A DNA stretch of 40,042 bases from Acidobacteriota bacterium (lineage in GTDB: Bacteria > Acidobacteriota > Thermoanaerobaculia > Thermoanaerobaculales > Sulfomarinibacteraceae): NCBI GenBank assembly GCA_013152925.1, contig JAADFK010000232.1, forward strand, positions 1-40,042, read 5' to 3'. Below, in pieces: positions 1 to 9,162 of this stretch (positions are counted from its first letter, which is position 1; each line of letters opens with the position of its first letter). The notes under the pieces are model-generated. The model was given only the letters and a program-made list of their open reading frames with translations. It did no database searches and had not been told where the DNA came from. The position numbers were made by a program, and so were the translations under genes.

Positions 1-24
1 CGGTGGGGGCGGCGGGGGCGGCTG

Positions 25-567
25 GTGAGCTCTCGCGGGCTCCGCGCCCTGGGCCTCGCCCTCGTTCTTGCAGGCGGCGCCTGGACGATCCTCTGGTCCC
101 TCTGGCTGGCGGCCCAGCACCGTTCGGGCCAGCTCGACGCGGCCGCCGCCATCCTGGGCCTGCTCCTCTTCGCCTTCCTCCCGGCCATGGCCGCGTGGGC
201 CGGGGGGGCCGTCGTTCTCATCCGTGCCAACCGGCTGGCACGCCAGGAGGCCGAGGCCTCCCTGGAGACCCGGATCGCCGAGGCCCTGCGCACCCGGGGC
301 ATCGTCCGCCTGACGCCCCTGGCCCGGGAGCTCGGCATGCCGGAGCCCGAGCTCCGGCGTGCCGTCGAGCGCCTGGTGGGGCTCAGGCTCCTGCCGGGGC
401 GCATCGACTGGGAGCGCGGCGAGCTCCTGGCGCCCTACGCCCGTGTGGGCGAGGCCTGCCCGCGCTGCGGCGGCCAGCTCGAACCTGCCGGCAAGGGCCT
501 CCTGGCCTGCCGCTACTGCGGCTCCCGGTTCCCCATGGAGGGGGACGAGGAGAACGCCGGGGATTGA
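25..567 (+). CDS. Membrane protein with winged-helix-like region and C-terminal zinc ribbon
   Basis: I do not recognise a named family. The 180-residue product has two hydrophobic helices (about residues 8-30 and 40-66), then a soluble tail. Residues 80-130 are helical and arginine-rich and read like a small winged-helix or DprA-WH-like fold. The C-terminus carries a zinc ribbon with CPRC (C145, C148) and CRYC (C162, C165). The start is GTG at 25. The frame is open to the window edge (no stop in bases 1-24), so the true start may lie outside. It converges with the FetAB-type operon. A regulatory or sensing membrane protein is plausible, but no function is established. Confidence 0.6.
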   Translation: MSSRGLRALGLALVLAGGAWTILWSLWLAAQHRSGQLDAAAAILGLLLFAFLPAMAAWAGGAVVLIRANRLARQEAEASLETRIAEALRTRGIVRLTPLARELGMPEPELRRAVERLVGLRLLPGRIDWERGELLAPYARVGEACPRCGGQLEPAGKGLLACRYCGSRFPMEGDEENAGD

Positions 568-579
568 CGGGGATTGAAG

Positions 580-660
580 ACGGTAGAGCGGACACAAGGA
601 CGCGAAGACGCGGAGGAGAAGCGGATGAAGCCACGGATCTGCACGAATTGACACGGATCG
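580..660. repeat. Degenerate purine-rich dispersed repeat
   Basis: The gap between the zinc-ribbon gene and fetB contains a purine-rich stretch (about 583-625) of the type GACGCGAAGACGCGGAGG. Its reverse complement resembles the pyrimidine-rich intergenic stretches at about 19190-19235 and 20210-20290. It appears non-coding. The same kind of motif in three gaps suggests a dispersed, degenerate intergenic repeat rather than a gene remnant. Confidence 0.4.
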
Positions 661-688
661 AGGAAAAGCGTCGGCCGGGCGGGGGCGA

Positions 689-1516
689 TCAACGCTTTCG
701 CCCGCCTCTGCCACGGTCCTCGACGGTTCTCAACCGCTCGAGGCGCAGACTGCCGTCGGGGGCAACCAACCGGCGGGAGGCCCCATACGCGATGAGAATG
801 GCCCCGAAGGCGTTGGAGGCCGCCAGCATGAACATGACGACGATCTGGTACGCCACGGCCTGAAGCGGAGGCGCCCCCGCCAGGATCTGGCCCGTCATCA
901 TGCCGGGCAGCGAGACCAGACCGGCCACGGTCATGGCGTTGGTGATCGGGATCATGCCCGTTCGCACGGCGGCCCGCATGGGATCCCGCAGGGCCTCGGC
1001 GCGGGCCGCCCCGAAGGCCAGCAGGAGCTCCACCTCGTGGCGGCGGGCGTCCAGGGTTTCCAGGAGGCGTTCCAGGCTCAGCGAAACGCCGTTGAGCGAG
1101 TTTCCCAGGATCATACCCAGGATCGGGATGACGTACTGCGGGTCGAACCATGGCCGGACTCCGACGACCACCTGGGTCACCGCGCCACCCACCAGGAGAC
1201 AGGAGACCGTCATGGTCAGCCAGGCATCGAGGCCGATACCGGTGTAGCGGCGGGTGGACCTGGCCACCGCCTCGCGGCCTGAAAAGAAGATCATTGCCGC
1301 CAGCATGGCCAGCACAACCACGGGGCGCCGCACCGCAAAGACCTTCTCGAGGACGAGGCCGAGCAGACCGAGCTGGACCACCGTCCTCAGGGCGGCGATA
1401 CCCAGGCGCCGTTCGATTCCGAGCTTGAGGCCCATGGAAATCCCGGCGGCCACCACGACGAAACCCGAGGCCACCAGGAGATCCAGGGGACTCAGTTGAA
1501 TCAGGCCGGCGTTCAC
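689..1516 (-). CDS. fetB: FetB-type (UPF0014) ABC transporter permease
   Basis: This is the polytopic permease partner of the ATPase upstream. In E. coli the FetAB pair exports iron and protects against oxidative stress; the substrate here is inferred. The 275-residue product has about seven hydrophobic helices and the conserved UPF0014 stretch with PQYVIPILGMILGNSLNG followed by a helix rich in LE and R residues. The start is GTG at 1516. It overlaps the ATPase stop as GTGA (4 bp), so translational coupling is likely. The C-terminal 25 residues are charged and probably cytoplasmic. Length fits the family (about 260 residues). I am confident of the family and less so of the metal. Confidence 0.85.
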   Translation of the reverse strand: MNAGLIQLSPLDLLVASGFVVVAAGISMGLKLGIERRLGIAALRTVVQLGLLGLVLEKVFAVRRPVVVLAMLAAMIFFSGREAVARSTRRYTGIGLDAWLTMTVSCLLVGGAVTQVVVGVRPWFDPQYVIPILGMILGNSLNGVSLSLERLLETLDARRHEVELLLAFGAARAEALRDPMRAAVRTGMIPITNAMTVAGLVSLPGMMTGQILAGAPPLQAVAYQIVVMFMLAASNAFGAILIAYGASRRLVAPDGSLRLERLRTVEDRGRGGRKR

Positions 1517-2172
1517 GACGCCTCCAGCCGCCCGCCGTCCAGGCGCAGCTTCCGGTCGGCGCCGGCGCCGAGAGCGGGATCGTGGAGCACGGCCAGCACG
1601 GCCCGGCCGGCACGCCGCGCCTGCCGGTGCAGGAGCTCCGAGCAGATCCCGGCAATATCCGGATCGAGCCCGGAAAAGGGCTCGTCGGCCAGCAACACCG
1701 GCGGGTCCCAGAGCAACGCCCGGACCAGGGCGAGCCGGTGGCGCTCCCCGCCGGAAAGCGAGGCCGCCTCGCGGTCCCATGGGATGCCGGCCAACCCGAC
1801 CGAGTCCATCAGGGACCGCGCCCGGTGCTCGTCGAAGCGGCGATCCCCGGCGTTCCGGAGCCCGAACGGGAACTCGAGGTTCCACCGCAGGGTGCCGGGA
1901 AGCACCGGTGCGTCCTGGGCCAGGAGCGTCACCATCGAGCGCCAGGGGGGCAGATCGGCCAACCCGAGCTCCCTTTCCCCGAGGCGGCGCCGCGCGCCGG
2001 GCGCGGGTTCGAGTCCCGCCACCTGCCGCAGCAACGTCGTCTTGCCGCTGCCCGAGGCACCCTCGAGGACGGTCAACCGCCCCTCCTCCAGCTCGAGGGT
2101 CACGTTTTCGAAGAGCACGCGGCCCTCGCCGTTTTGGCCCGTCAGCGGCCCACACCGCATCAGTAACGTCAT
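1513..2172 (-). CDS. fetA: FetA-type ABC transporter ATP-binding protein
   Basis: This ATPase of about 219 residues energises the adjacent permease. All nucleotide-binding motifs are visible: Walker A GASGSGKTT (about 38-46), Q-loop Q85, signature LSGGE (139-143), Walker B VLLADEP (159-165), D-loop SGLD and H-loop H197. The short length and the FetB-type partner downstream identify it as FetA-like. The start is uncertain. ATG at 2172 and ATG at 2160 are both possible, and neither has a clear Shine-Dalgarno sequence. The frame stays open far upstream, but that part is antisense to the divergent glycosyltransferase gene. The two upstream regions share about 90 bp (2173-2259). Confidence 0.85.
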   Translation of the reverse strand: MTLLMRCGPLTGQNGEGRVLFENVTLELEEGRLTVLEGASGSGKTTLLRQVAGLEPAPGARRRLGERELGLADLPPWRSMVTLLAQDAPVLPGTLRWNLEFPFGLRNAGDRRFDEHRARSLMDSVGLAGIPWDREAASLSGGERHRLALVRALLWDPPVLLADEPFSGLDPDIAGICSELLHRQARRAGRAVLAVLHDPALGAGADRKLRLDGGRLEAS

Positions 2173-2259
2173 CAGGGGCAGTGTAACGGAACGCCGGGCC
2201 GCCGGTGCTACCATGGACGGCATCCCGGCCACAGGAACACGTCGCCGGAAACGCTGCCC

Positions 2260-3849
2260 ATGCACGAGAAACCACGGGAAGACCGGCGCCTCGAGCGCAT
2301 CCAGCAACTGGCCCGCGAGGAGGTCGGGGAGGAGGAGCGCGAGACCGCCCGGAAGCTCTGCCGTGAGCACCGCGTGGCCCTCTTCGTGGTCGCCTACAAC
2401 GCCGAGCGCCACCTCCGCTCCGTGATCTCGCGGATCCCGGAGGACCTGCTGCCTCTCTTCGCCGAGGTCTTCATCATCGACGACAGCTCCTCCGACGCAA
2501 CGGAGGAGGAGGCGCGCCGTGCCGGTCTCCAGCACCCCGAGGCCCGGATTCGCGTCTACCGGACGCCCTTCAACCGCGGCTACGGCGGCAACCAGAAGCT
2601 GGGCTACCTGTACAGCATCCGCCGCGGCTTCGAGTATGTCGTGCTCCTCCACGGCGACGGGCAGTACGCACCGGAGCTCCTGCACCGCATCCTGGCCGCA
2701 GCACCCGGCGCCGACGCCGTGCTGGCTTCCCGCATGCTCAGCCGGCGGGAGGCTCTCCGCGGCGGCATGCCCCTCCACAAGTGGATCGGTAACCAGGTCT
2801 TGACCCGGCTGGGCAACCGCATCCTGGGCACCTCGTTCTCGGAATTCCACACGGGCTACCGTGCCTACCGGGTCGCCGCCCTCGAGGCCGTTCCCTTCAC
2901 CGCCAACACCGACGACTTTCACTTCGACGGGGAGATCCTGGCCCAGGGCGCCACGGCTCGCTGGCGCTTCGTCGAGGTTCCCGTCCCAACCTACTACGGC
3001 GACGAGGTTTGCCACGTGCCCGGCTTGCGCTACGCCTGGGGCTTCCTGGTCTCCCTGTTGCGCTCCCGCTTGGCCCGCCTGGGGATCTACTATCGCCGCA
3101 ACTATGACATCGAGCTCTTCGGCGAGGATGCCTACAGCTTCAAGAGGAGCCCCTGGTCACTCCACCAGTGGGTGCTGAGCCGGGTTCCCCTCGAGGAGAT
3201 GGAGAGCTCTGTCGAGCTCGGCGCCCACCACGGCGACCTCAGCGCCATCGTCGCGGACCGTGTGGCCCGCCACGTGGCCGTGGACGTGGAGGCGCCCGAC
3301 CGGGCCGGCGCCTCGGAGGCGCTGGCCCTCGACCTCGAGCGTCCTTTCTCCCAACGCCTTCCCGGCCGGCCCTACGACCTCTGTCTGGCCCTGGACGTCA
3401 CAGAGCACCTGGCCTCCCCGGAGACCTTCATGCAGGAGGTCTTCTCCATCCTCCGCCCCCATGCCCTCCTGGTCGCCAGCACCGCCAACGTCGCCTACCT
3501 CCCCATCCGGCTCGGGTTGCTGCTGGGCCAGTTCAACTATGGCAAGCGCGGCGTCCTCGACATGACCCACAAACGGCTTTTCACCATCCGCAGCTTCAAA
3601 CGCCTCTTGAACGACTCGGGGTTCCAGGTGGAGCGGGTCGTGGGCTTCCCACCTCCCCTGACCGACATGATCGCCGACACCGCCGTGCTCCGTTTCCTGG
3701 AGCGGACCCACGCCGCCCTGGCCCGGATCTGGCCCACCATGTTTGCGTTCAACTTCGCCCTCGCCGCCCGCCGCATGGACGACGTGGAGGACATCCTTGC
3801 CCGGACCACCGCCCTCTTCCCCGGGGAGGAGACCGAAGCGAGTGGATGA
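2260..3849 (+). CDS. Family 2 glycosyltransferase fused to a class I methyltransferase
   Basis: This 529-residue cytoplasmic protein has two domains. The N-terminal GT-A domain (about 38-265) resembles dolichol-phosphate-mannose-synthase-like family 2 enzymes: VVAYNAERH at 43-51, the nucleotide-binding IIDDSS at 72-77 and the metal-binding DGQ at 133-135. The C-terminal domain (about 310-500) is a SAM methyltransferase: a motif-I-like ELGAHHG at 319-325, LDVTEHL at 378-384, and LDMTHKRLFT at 433-442 as seen in sugar methyltransferases. The fusion suggests sequential glycosyl transfer and methylation on a polysaccharide or lipid carrier. Motif I is slightly degenerate (His-His in the glycine loop). 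The start is ATG, with no strong ribosome site. Acceptor and sugar are unknown. Confidence 0.8.
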   Translation: MHEKPREDRRLERIQQLAREEVGEEERETARKLCREHRVALFVVAYNAERHLRSVISRIPEDLLPLFAEVFIIDDSSSDATEEEARRAGLQHPEARIRVYRTPFNRGYGGNQKLGYLYSIRRGFEYVVLLHGDGQYAPELLHRILAAAPGADAVLASRMLSRREALRGGMPLHKWIGNQVLTRLGNRILGTSFSEFHTGYRAYRVAALEAVPFTANTDDFHFDGEILAQGATARWRFVEVPVPTYYGDEVCHVPGLRYAWGFLVSLLRSRLARLGIYYRRNYDIELFGEDAYSFKRSPWSLHQWVLSRVPLEEMESSVELGAHHGDLSAIVADRVARHVAVDVEAPDRAGASEALALDLERPFSQRLPGRPYDLCLALDVTEHLASPETFMQEVFSILRPHALLVASTANVAYLPIRLGLLLGQFNYGKRGVLDMTHKRLFTIRSFKRLLNDSGFQVERVVGFPPPLTDMIADTAVLRFLERTHAALARIWPTMFAFNFALAARRMDDVEDILARTTALFPGEETEASG

Positions 3850-4041
3850 GCCCACCGTCGAAGCCATGGCGCCTCGACCCGGGTCAGGCTCTCCGCAGTG
3901 CCGGCGCCTGCCCCGGAGCCCCGACCGGTGCCCCCTCCTGCATCGCCGTCGTGCCGGACGCTGCCCTTGCCTCCTGCCGTCGCCACTGCCGGCACCGGGT
4001 GACCTTGCCCACTTCGCTCCACCATGCCACCATCGGTGATC

Positions 4042-4866
4042 ATGGCCACGTGGGTCATCGGCGACGTGCACGGATGCCTGGAGCCACTCCTGGCGCTGAC
4101 CAAGCGCATCGGCTTCGATCCCGGGCGGGACCGCCTGTGGTTTCTCGGCGATCTCGTCAACCGCGGGCCGGACTCCCTGGGCGTGCTGCGCTGGGTCGCG
4201 GCCCGTGGAGAGAACGTCTCGTCGTTGCTGGGCAACCACGATCTCAAGCTCCTGGCCTGCTCCTCAGGCGTCGAGAAGCTCCGGCGCAAGGACACCTTCG
4301 GCGGCGTCCTGGACGCGCCGGACCGGGACGAGCTGATCGCCTGGCTGGCCCGGCGGCCACTCCTCGTCCACCTCGGCCGGCACGTCCTCGTGCACGCCGG
4401 GCTCCTGCCCACGTGGAGCCTGGAGGAAACCGAGGAGTGGGCCTCGAGGATCTCCCGGCGCCTCAACGGCGCGGGACGGGCCGCCCTGCTGAGCCGTCCC
4501 GGATGGAAGAAACCTCGTCCGCTTCCCGGCGGCGGAGACGATCTCGACCGACTGGCTGCAGCGGCCGGGATCCTCACCGGCGTCCGCATCGTCGACGGTG
4601 ACGGAGCTCCCGACCCCGAGTTCACGGGCACCCTGGCGATGATCCCCCGTGGATTCAGGCCGTGGTACGAGGGCGCCCGGATCCAGGAGAGCGGCCGGAC
4701 CGTCGTCTTCGGCCACTGGGCCAACCACGGTTTCGCCCGCATGAACGGCGCCGTCTGCCTGGATTCCGCCTGTCTCTACGGCGGTGCGCTGAGCGCTCTC
4801 CGCCTGGAAGACGGCGCCGTCCGCTCGGTCCCCTGTCCCCGCGCCTGGCCGGCCAGAGCGGGATAG
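4042..4866 (+). CDS. apaH: Symmetrical bis(5'-nucleosyl)-tetraphosphatase, ApaH-like
   Basis: This is a metallophosphatase of the ApaH type, which cleaves Ap4A symmetrically to two ADP. The 274-residue product (ATG at 4042) has GDVH at 7-10, GDLVNRG at 36-42, GNHD at 64-67, VHAG at 117-120 and a late FGHWA, which together supply the two-metal site. Length matches ApaH (about 270-280). An upstream in-frame ATG at 4024 would add six residues. I prefer 4042 because the family begins directly with the beta strand before GDxH. Bases 3850-4041 between it and the glycosyltransferase show no feature. Other dinucleoside or protein phosphatase roles cannot be excluded. Confidence 0.85.
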   Translation: MATWVIGDVHGCLEPLLALTKRIGFDPGRDRLWFLGDLVNRGPDSLGVLRWVAARGENVSSLLGNHDLKLLACSSGVEKLRRKDTFGGVLDAPDRDELIAWLARRPLLVHLGRHVLVHAGLLPTWSLEETEEWASRISRRLNGAGRAALLSRPGWKKPRPLPGGGDDLDRLAAAAGILTGVRIVDGDGAPDPEFTGTLAMIPRGFRPWYEGARIQESGRTVVFGHWANHGFARMNGAVCLDSACLYGGALSALRLEDGAVRSVPCPRAWPARAG

Positions 4867-5082
4867 GGAAAGACGAGAGAAGGGAGAAGAGGAGAGGAAA
4901 CATACCGGTCCGCTGCAAAGCCGAGCTCCGCACGGATGGTCCCGGACCGCAACACCCTCCACGCCTCCTCAACCCTCACTCTCTTCTTCCCTCTATCCTC
5001 TATCCTCTCTTCTCTTCTTTCCCCCACCCCCTCACTCCTCACCCCTTCCCTTCCACCGCTATACTCCTCACGGGGAGGCACC
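4867..5082. repeat. Purine-rich then G-free pyrimidine-rich intergenic element
   Basis: After apaH, the + strand is almost pure purine at about 4863-4899. After some 60 bp it becomes a stretch with no G at all from 4964 to 5057 (94 nt), dominated by C/T with a few A. The two tracts are roughly complementary, so a transcript could fold on itself. A related purine-rich stretch lies at about 35400-35515 in the opposite sense (shared AGAGGATAGAGG). A TATACT hexamer at 5060-5065 could be a -10 box for the next gene, without a convincing -35. Confidence 0.5.
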
Positions 5083-6255
5083 GTGGAGCTTCGCATCAAT
5101 CCGGCCGTCATCCACATGGACGAGTCGATCATCCGGGACATGACGCGGGTGGCCGAGGAGGCCGGGGCCATCAACCTGGCCCAGGGATTCCCCGAGTACC
5201 CCATCGCGCCCGAGCTGCGCGAGGCCGCGGCGGAGGCCGTCCGCCGGGACATTCGCCACTACACGCGCACATGGGGCGCGCCACGCCTGCGGCACCGGCT
5301 GGCGCGGCACCTCCACGAGCGCTGGGGGACCGGTTATGACCCCGAGGAGGAGATCGTCATCACCTGCGGCGCGTCGGAGGCCATCATGGCCTCCATGCTG
5401 ACCCTCCTGCCTCCCGGCGCCACCGCCGTCATCCCAGAGCCCATCTACGAGAACTACCTGCCCGCCGTCCGCCTGGCGGGCGCCCGCCCGGCCATCCTCC
5501 CCGTGGACCCCTTCACCGGCGCCTGGAACGCGGCCGAGCTGGACGATGCCTGCCGTGGTGCTGCGGTGCTGGTCCTCAACACGCCCTCGAACCCGGCGGG
5601 CAAGGTCTGGAGCCGCGAGGAGATCGAGACCCTCGCCGAGATCCTGGAGCGTCACGATGTGCTACTGATCACCGACGAGACCTACGCCCACATCACCGAC
5701 CCGGCCCATCCGCACATCGCTCCGGCCTCCGTGACCGGGCTCTGGCGCCGGACGGTCACCATCTCTTCCTTCTCCAAGACCTACGCTGTCACGGGCTGGA
5801 GGGTGGGCTACGCCGCCGCACCCCGGCCCCTGATGGCCGCCATCCGCAAGGTCCACGACTTCATGACCGTCTGCGCGCCGGCGCCGTTCCAGCGGGCCCT
5901 GGCGACGGCGCTGGATCTGCCCGAGAGCTACTACACGGAGATGGCCGCCACCTACCGCGCACGGTACGAGCTCCTGGCCGGTGGTCTCCGCCGTGCCGGC
6001 TGGAAAACCAACGAGCCGCACGGCGGCTACTTCCTCCTGGTGGACCTGCGGCATCTGGACATCCCCGACGACCGCGCCTGGGCCGTCGAGCTGGCCCACA
6101 CGAGAAAGGTCGCCGGCGTCCCGGGCTCCGCCTTTCTCTGGGCGGGCCTCCCCCGCGACGACGGCACCGAGCCCGACCGGCGCGGCCGGTTCCTACGCCT
6201 TTCCTTCGGCAAGCGCGAGGAGCTGCTGGCCGAGGCTGTCGCACGGTTGAGCTAA
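5083..6255 (+). CDS. Class I/II PLP-dependent aminotransferase
   Basis: This is a fold-type I aminotransferase of 390 residues. The GTG start at 5083 is preceded by GGGGAGG, 4 bases away. Visible are the substrate-side NLAQGFPEYP (31-40), the PLP-ring region around 116-125, LNTPSNPAGK (165-174), DETY (198-201) and the Schiff-base lysine K232 in SFSKTYAVTGWRVGY, whose final Arg binds the cofactor phosphate. The FPEYP and SKTYAVTGWR motifs resemble kynurenine/glutamine and methionine (YbdL-like) aminotransferases more than aspartate aminotransferase. The exact amino donor is unknown. It probably starts a transcript of its own. The next gene is convergent, with nothing recognisable at 6256-6439. 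Confidence 0.85.
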   Translation: MELRINPAVIHMDESIIRDMTRVAEEAGAINLAQGFPEYPIAPELREAAAEAVRRDIRHYTRTWGAPRLRHRLARHLHERWGTGYDPEEEIVITCGASEAIMASMLTLLPPGATAVIPEPIYENYLPAVRLAGARPAILPVDPFTGAWNAAELDDACRGAAVLVLNTPSNPAGKVWSREEIETLAEILERHDVLLITDETYAHITDPAHPHIAPASVTGLWRRTVTISSFSKTYAVTGWRVGYAAAPRPLMAAIRKVHDFMTVCAPAPFQRALATALDLPESYYTEMAATYRARYELLAGGLRRAGWKTNEPHGGYFLLVDLRHLDIPDDRAWAVELAHTRKVAGVPGSAFLWAGLPRDDGTEPDRRGRFLRLSFGKREELLAEAVARLS

Positions 6256-6439
6256 CCCGGATCATCCACGGGTCTTCTGGTGCCAGGCCCGAGAAACCCC
6301 ATCCGGCCGCTCGTTTTCGACTCCCTCGCTCGGTGGGCCGCCAGCACGCCAGCGCCCGGAAGCCCGCGGGCGCGCCACCCGCCACGACCTCTCCAACTCC
6401 TGGCGACGGACCCTCACGAAGAGCCCCGGCGAAACGGTA

Positions 6440-7027
6440 TCATCTTTCGCCCCGTGACGGCGGGGCCACGGCCACCACGGCGTAGCGGCCCGGGCCGCCG
6501 GGCACCAGGGCGTGAAATGGGTAGCAGGTCAGCAGGGTCAGGAGACGGCCCGGGCTCTCGCCCATGACCTCCACGTCATTCTCGTCGAGGACCATGGTCC
6601 TCGTCACCGTGTAGCAAACGGCCTTCCCGGAGGGGATCTCCACCACGAGGGCATCTCCGGGCCGCAACCTCTCCAGAAAGGCAAAGTGGGTATCCCGGTG
6701 ACCCGTCAGCACGCAGTTTCCCTCGGCGCCCACGGGCGCGCTGCCGTCCAGATGCCCGGGGCCAAAGGCCATGGTCCGGCCGCTGGCCCCCGCCAGAACG
6801 ATCTCGTCCACTCCGAGGCGCGGCGCCCTGAGGCGGGCCACCGGCCAGGTGTCGGCCCACGGCCACGGGGCGGGCCTTTCGGCACCGCCAAGGGCGGACG
6901 CCCAGGCTCGGAGGAGGAGGACCTGGGCGAGCCTGCCCTTGGCGTAGATCCAGACACCATGGCCGAACGATGCCCCTCCCGCCGCCCCGAGCAGCAGCGC
7001 CATCACGACGGCCGTCCGGCGTCCCAT
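6440..7027 (-). CDS. Dedicated (single-target) sortase of Gram-negative type
   Basis: This 195-residue cysteine transpeptidase is anchored by an N-terminal membrane helix (about 5-25). The catalytic residues are visible: H110 in LTGHRDTHF, C168 in LLTLLTCYPF and R181 in PGRYAVVAV. This is the complete His-Cys-Arg set of sortases. It follows the VIT/VWA protein on the same strand, and the stop and start share one base (TGATG), so they are translationally coupled. Known family: the Gram-negative 'marine' or proteobacterial dedicated sortases, which normally serve one neighbouring target. The encoded arrangement fits that exactly. The protein is probably periplasmic, attached to the inner membrane. 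Confidence 0.9.
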   Translation of the reverse strand: MGRRTAVVMALLLGAAGGASFGHGVWIYAKGRLAQVLLLRAWASALGGAERPAPWPWADTWPVARLRAPRLGVDEIVLAGASGRTMAFGPGHLDGSAPVGAEGNCVLTGHRDTHFAFLERLRPGDALVVEIPSGKAVCYTVTRTMVLDENDVEVMGESPGRLLTLLTCYPFHALVPGGPGRYAVVAVAPPSRGER

Positions 7028-9099
7028 CACGCGGCTCCGGGACCGAAGCGGAGCACGGCGACCGCCAGCAAGAGAAGCATCAGCCCCACCAGCAGGAGGA
7101 GGCCTCCCGGCGTGGCGGTCTGCGGCACCTTGCCGAAGACGTGCTTGTAGTCCCACCCGTGGGGCAGGTTGGTGGGAACCGCCCCCCTGTGGAGCCCAGC
7201 ACCTTCGGGCCGCACGGGGGTCACGTCCACCGCCACGAGGCTCGTGAACCTGGACACAAGGTGGTGGGCCAGGGCAACCTCCACCACACGGTTCCGGACC
7301 TCCTCCCGGGGTACCCCCGCCGCCAGCCCGTCCATCAGCGAGGCGATCTTCCTCCGCGCCCAAAGCCGGTGAAGCCCGGTCCCCTTCTCAGGTGCCGCCA
7401 CGGGCAGCTCCAGATGCCACGCCTCACCACCGGCTCGGCCCCTGATCCCCACGCTCGCCGGCGGCGAGCCCAGCCTGGCGGTCAGCACCAGCGGCTGTCC
7501 GAGGTACAGGTCGGGGATGCGCGCCGGCCACATCTCCGCCTCTTGGCCGCCCCAGTCCACCTGGAGCCCCGTCAGCACCGGGCTTTCCAGCCGGGTGAAA
7601 AGTGCGCGCATCTTCTCCTCCACCTCGTTGGTGCTCCCGATATAGGTAAAGGTCCCCCTGCCGAAGCGTGCCGCGCGCTCCATGAAGTGGGAGTTGGGCG
7701 CCGAGCCGATGCCCACGGTGAACAGGCGGCTCGCTCCCAGGTTCTCCCGGATGAAGGAGAAGAGCTGCTGCTCGTTGCCGACGCAGCCATCGGTCAGGAA
7801 GACGACCTGGCGGACCCGGTCTTCCACATCGTCCTGATCTCCCAGGGCCAGGCGGAGCGCTCCCATCATCTCCGTGCCGCCCTGTGCCCTCAACCCGCGG
7901 ACCCACCTCCGGGCCTCTTCCACGTTGGAGGAAGAGGCCGGCCGGACCTCGGGGAAGAGGGTCCACGACCTCGAGTTGAAGGCCACGATGTTGAAGGTGT
8001 CCGCGGGCTGGAGCCGGTCCAAGGCGAAGAGCAGCGCGTTTCTGGCCTGCCCGATGGAGGTCCCGTGCATGGAGCCCGACGTGTCGATGACGAAGACGGC
8101 CTCCCTGGGGAGCCGGGCGGCCTGGCCGCCCGCCTGCGGCGGCATGGCCATCAGCACCACGTAGGTCTGCCCGTTCAGCTCCTCGGAGAATGCGGCAACC
8201 GTGGGCTTTTCGCCGGTACGGGGAACCCACCGGAGCACGAAATCCCGGTCCGCCGGCACCGTGCCGGCGTCCAGGCTGATCACGTAGCTGCTCCCTTCGC
8301 CGCGGGAGATCTGGACGGCATGGTAGGCGCTGATCAGCTCTCCAAGGGGAGCACCGGCATCCAGCTCCACCGTCAGAGAGAGCGGGTTGACCACCGGTCC
8401 ACCCGGGGGCACCACCGGCGGCGTGATGCGATCGCCGTCGGGGACGGCGGTGGTCGGCGCCCCCCACCCGGCTCCCTCCAGAGAACGTTCCGTCTCGACG
8501 CCCGGCAAATACCTGGGCCCGACCACCGTTGGGAACCTCAGCTCGAACCTCCCGTCCTCGGGAACGAGGAGCTGTTGGTATTCGATGGTCACCTGGACGG
8601 CGTCCCGCGGACCAATGTTGGCCACCGAAGTCGTGAACATGTTCGGGCGCTCCTGCTCGAGAAGCGCCGTGCGCTTCCCCGCCTTCTTGGCCTTGACGAA
8701 GATCCTCCTGGCCTCGCCCCGCTCCTTGATCTGCCCCTCGATGATCCGCTCCCCGATCTTCATGCGGAGTGTGTCCACGGCACAACCCTCGGGGAGGGGA
8801 AAGACATAGACGGCCTCGACCCACTCGTCGGAAGGATTGCTGAAGCGCTGGCTGACCCTTGTTCGCGCCACCACTCCGCGTACCGTGATATCGACATCGG
8901 CCTCAAGCTCCGGCGCCCGCACGTAGAGCCCCGGTTGGCCGGTCTTGAGGAGCAGGCCTCCCCCTTCGGCCTCGGACAGTTTGAGCGTGGGCCCAAGGCT
9001 GTCCACGCAGCGCTCCCGGGCCCCGAGCGGCGTCGCCAACACCGCCACTCCCACAAGAATCAGGATCCCCCGAACGGTCGTTGCTGCCTTCGAGAACAT
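7027..9099 (-). CDS. Sortase target: VIT and von Willebrand factor A domain protein
   Basis: This 690-residue exported protein is the likely sole substrate of the adjoining sortase. The signal peptide is about residues 1-27. A VIT domain (about 35-180) resembles inter-alpha-trypsin inhibitor proteins. The VWA domain follows, with the metal-site start DTSGS at 339-343. The C-terminus has a sorting signal: VPQTATP at 658-664, then a hydrophobic helix (665-684), but only one Arg in a short tail rather than a strong positive tail. ATG at 9099 is preceded by AAAGGAGG, a very strong ribosome site. The family (marine sortase target) normally has LPQTAT; here Val replaces Leu. A surface or periplasmic adhesion role is inferred. 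Confidence 0.9.
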   Translation of the reverse strand: MFSKAATTVRGILILVGVAVLATPLGARERCVDSLGPTLKLSEAEGGGLLLKTGQPGLYVRAPELEADVDITVRGVVARTRVSQRFSNPSDEWVEAVYVFPLPEGCAVDTLRMKIGERIIEGQIKERGEARRIFVKAKKAGKRTALLEQERPNMFTTSVANIGPRDAVQVTIEYQQLLVPEDGRFELRFPTVVGPRYLPGVETERSLEGAGWGAPTTAVPDGDRITPPVVPPGGPVVNPLSLTVELDAGAPLGELISAYHAVQISRGEGSSYVISLDAGTVPADRDFVLRWVPRTGEKPTVAAFSEELNGQTYVVLMAMPPQAGGQAARLPREAVFVIDTSGSMHGTSIGQARNALLFALDRLQPADTFNIVAFNSRSWTLFPEVRPASSSNVEEARRWVRGLRAQGGTEMMGALRLALGDQDDVEDRVRQVVFLTDGCVGNEQQLFSFIRENLGASRLFTVGIGSAPNSHFMERAARFGRGTFTYIGSTNEVEEKMRALFTRLESPVLTGLQVDWGGQEAEMWPARIPDLYLGQPLVLTARLGSPPASVGIRGRAGGEAWHLELPVAAPEKGTGLHRLWARRKIASLMDGLAAGVPREEVRNRVVEVALAHHLVSRFTSLVAVDVTPVRPEGAGLHRGAVPTNLPHGWDYKHVFGKVPQTATPGGLLLLVGLMLLLLAVAVLRFGPGAA

Positions 9100-9162
9100 G
9101 ACGGCCTCCTTTCGTCACATCGATCTGATCATCCGGATGTGGCGCCAAGGGCCGCAGACCGA

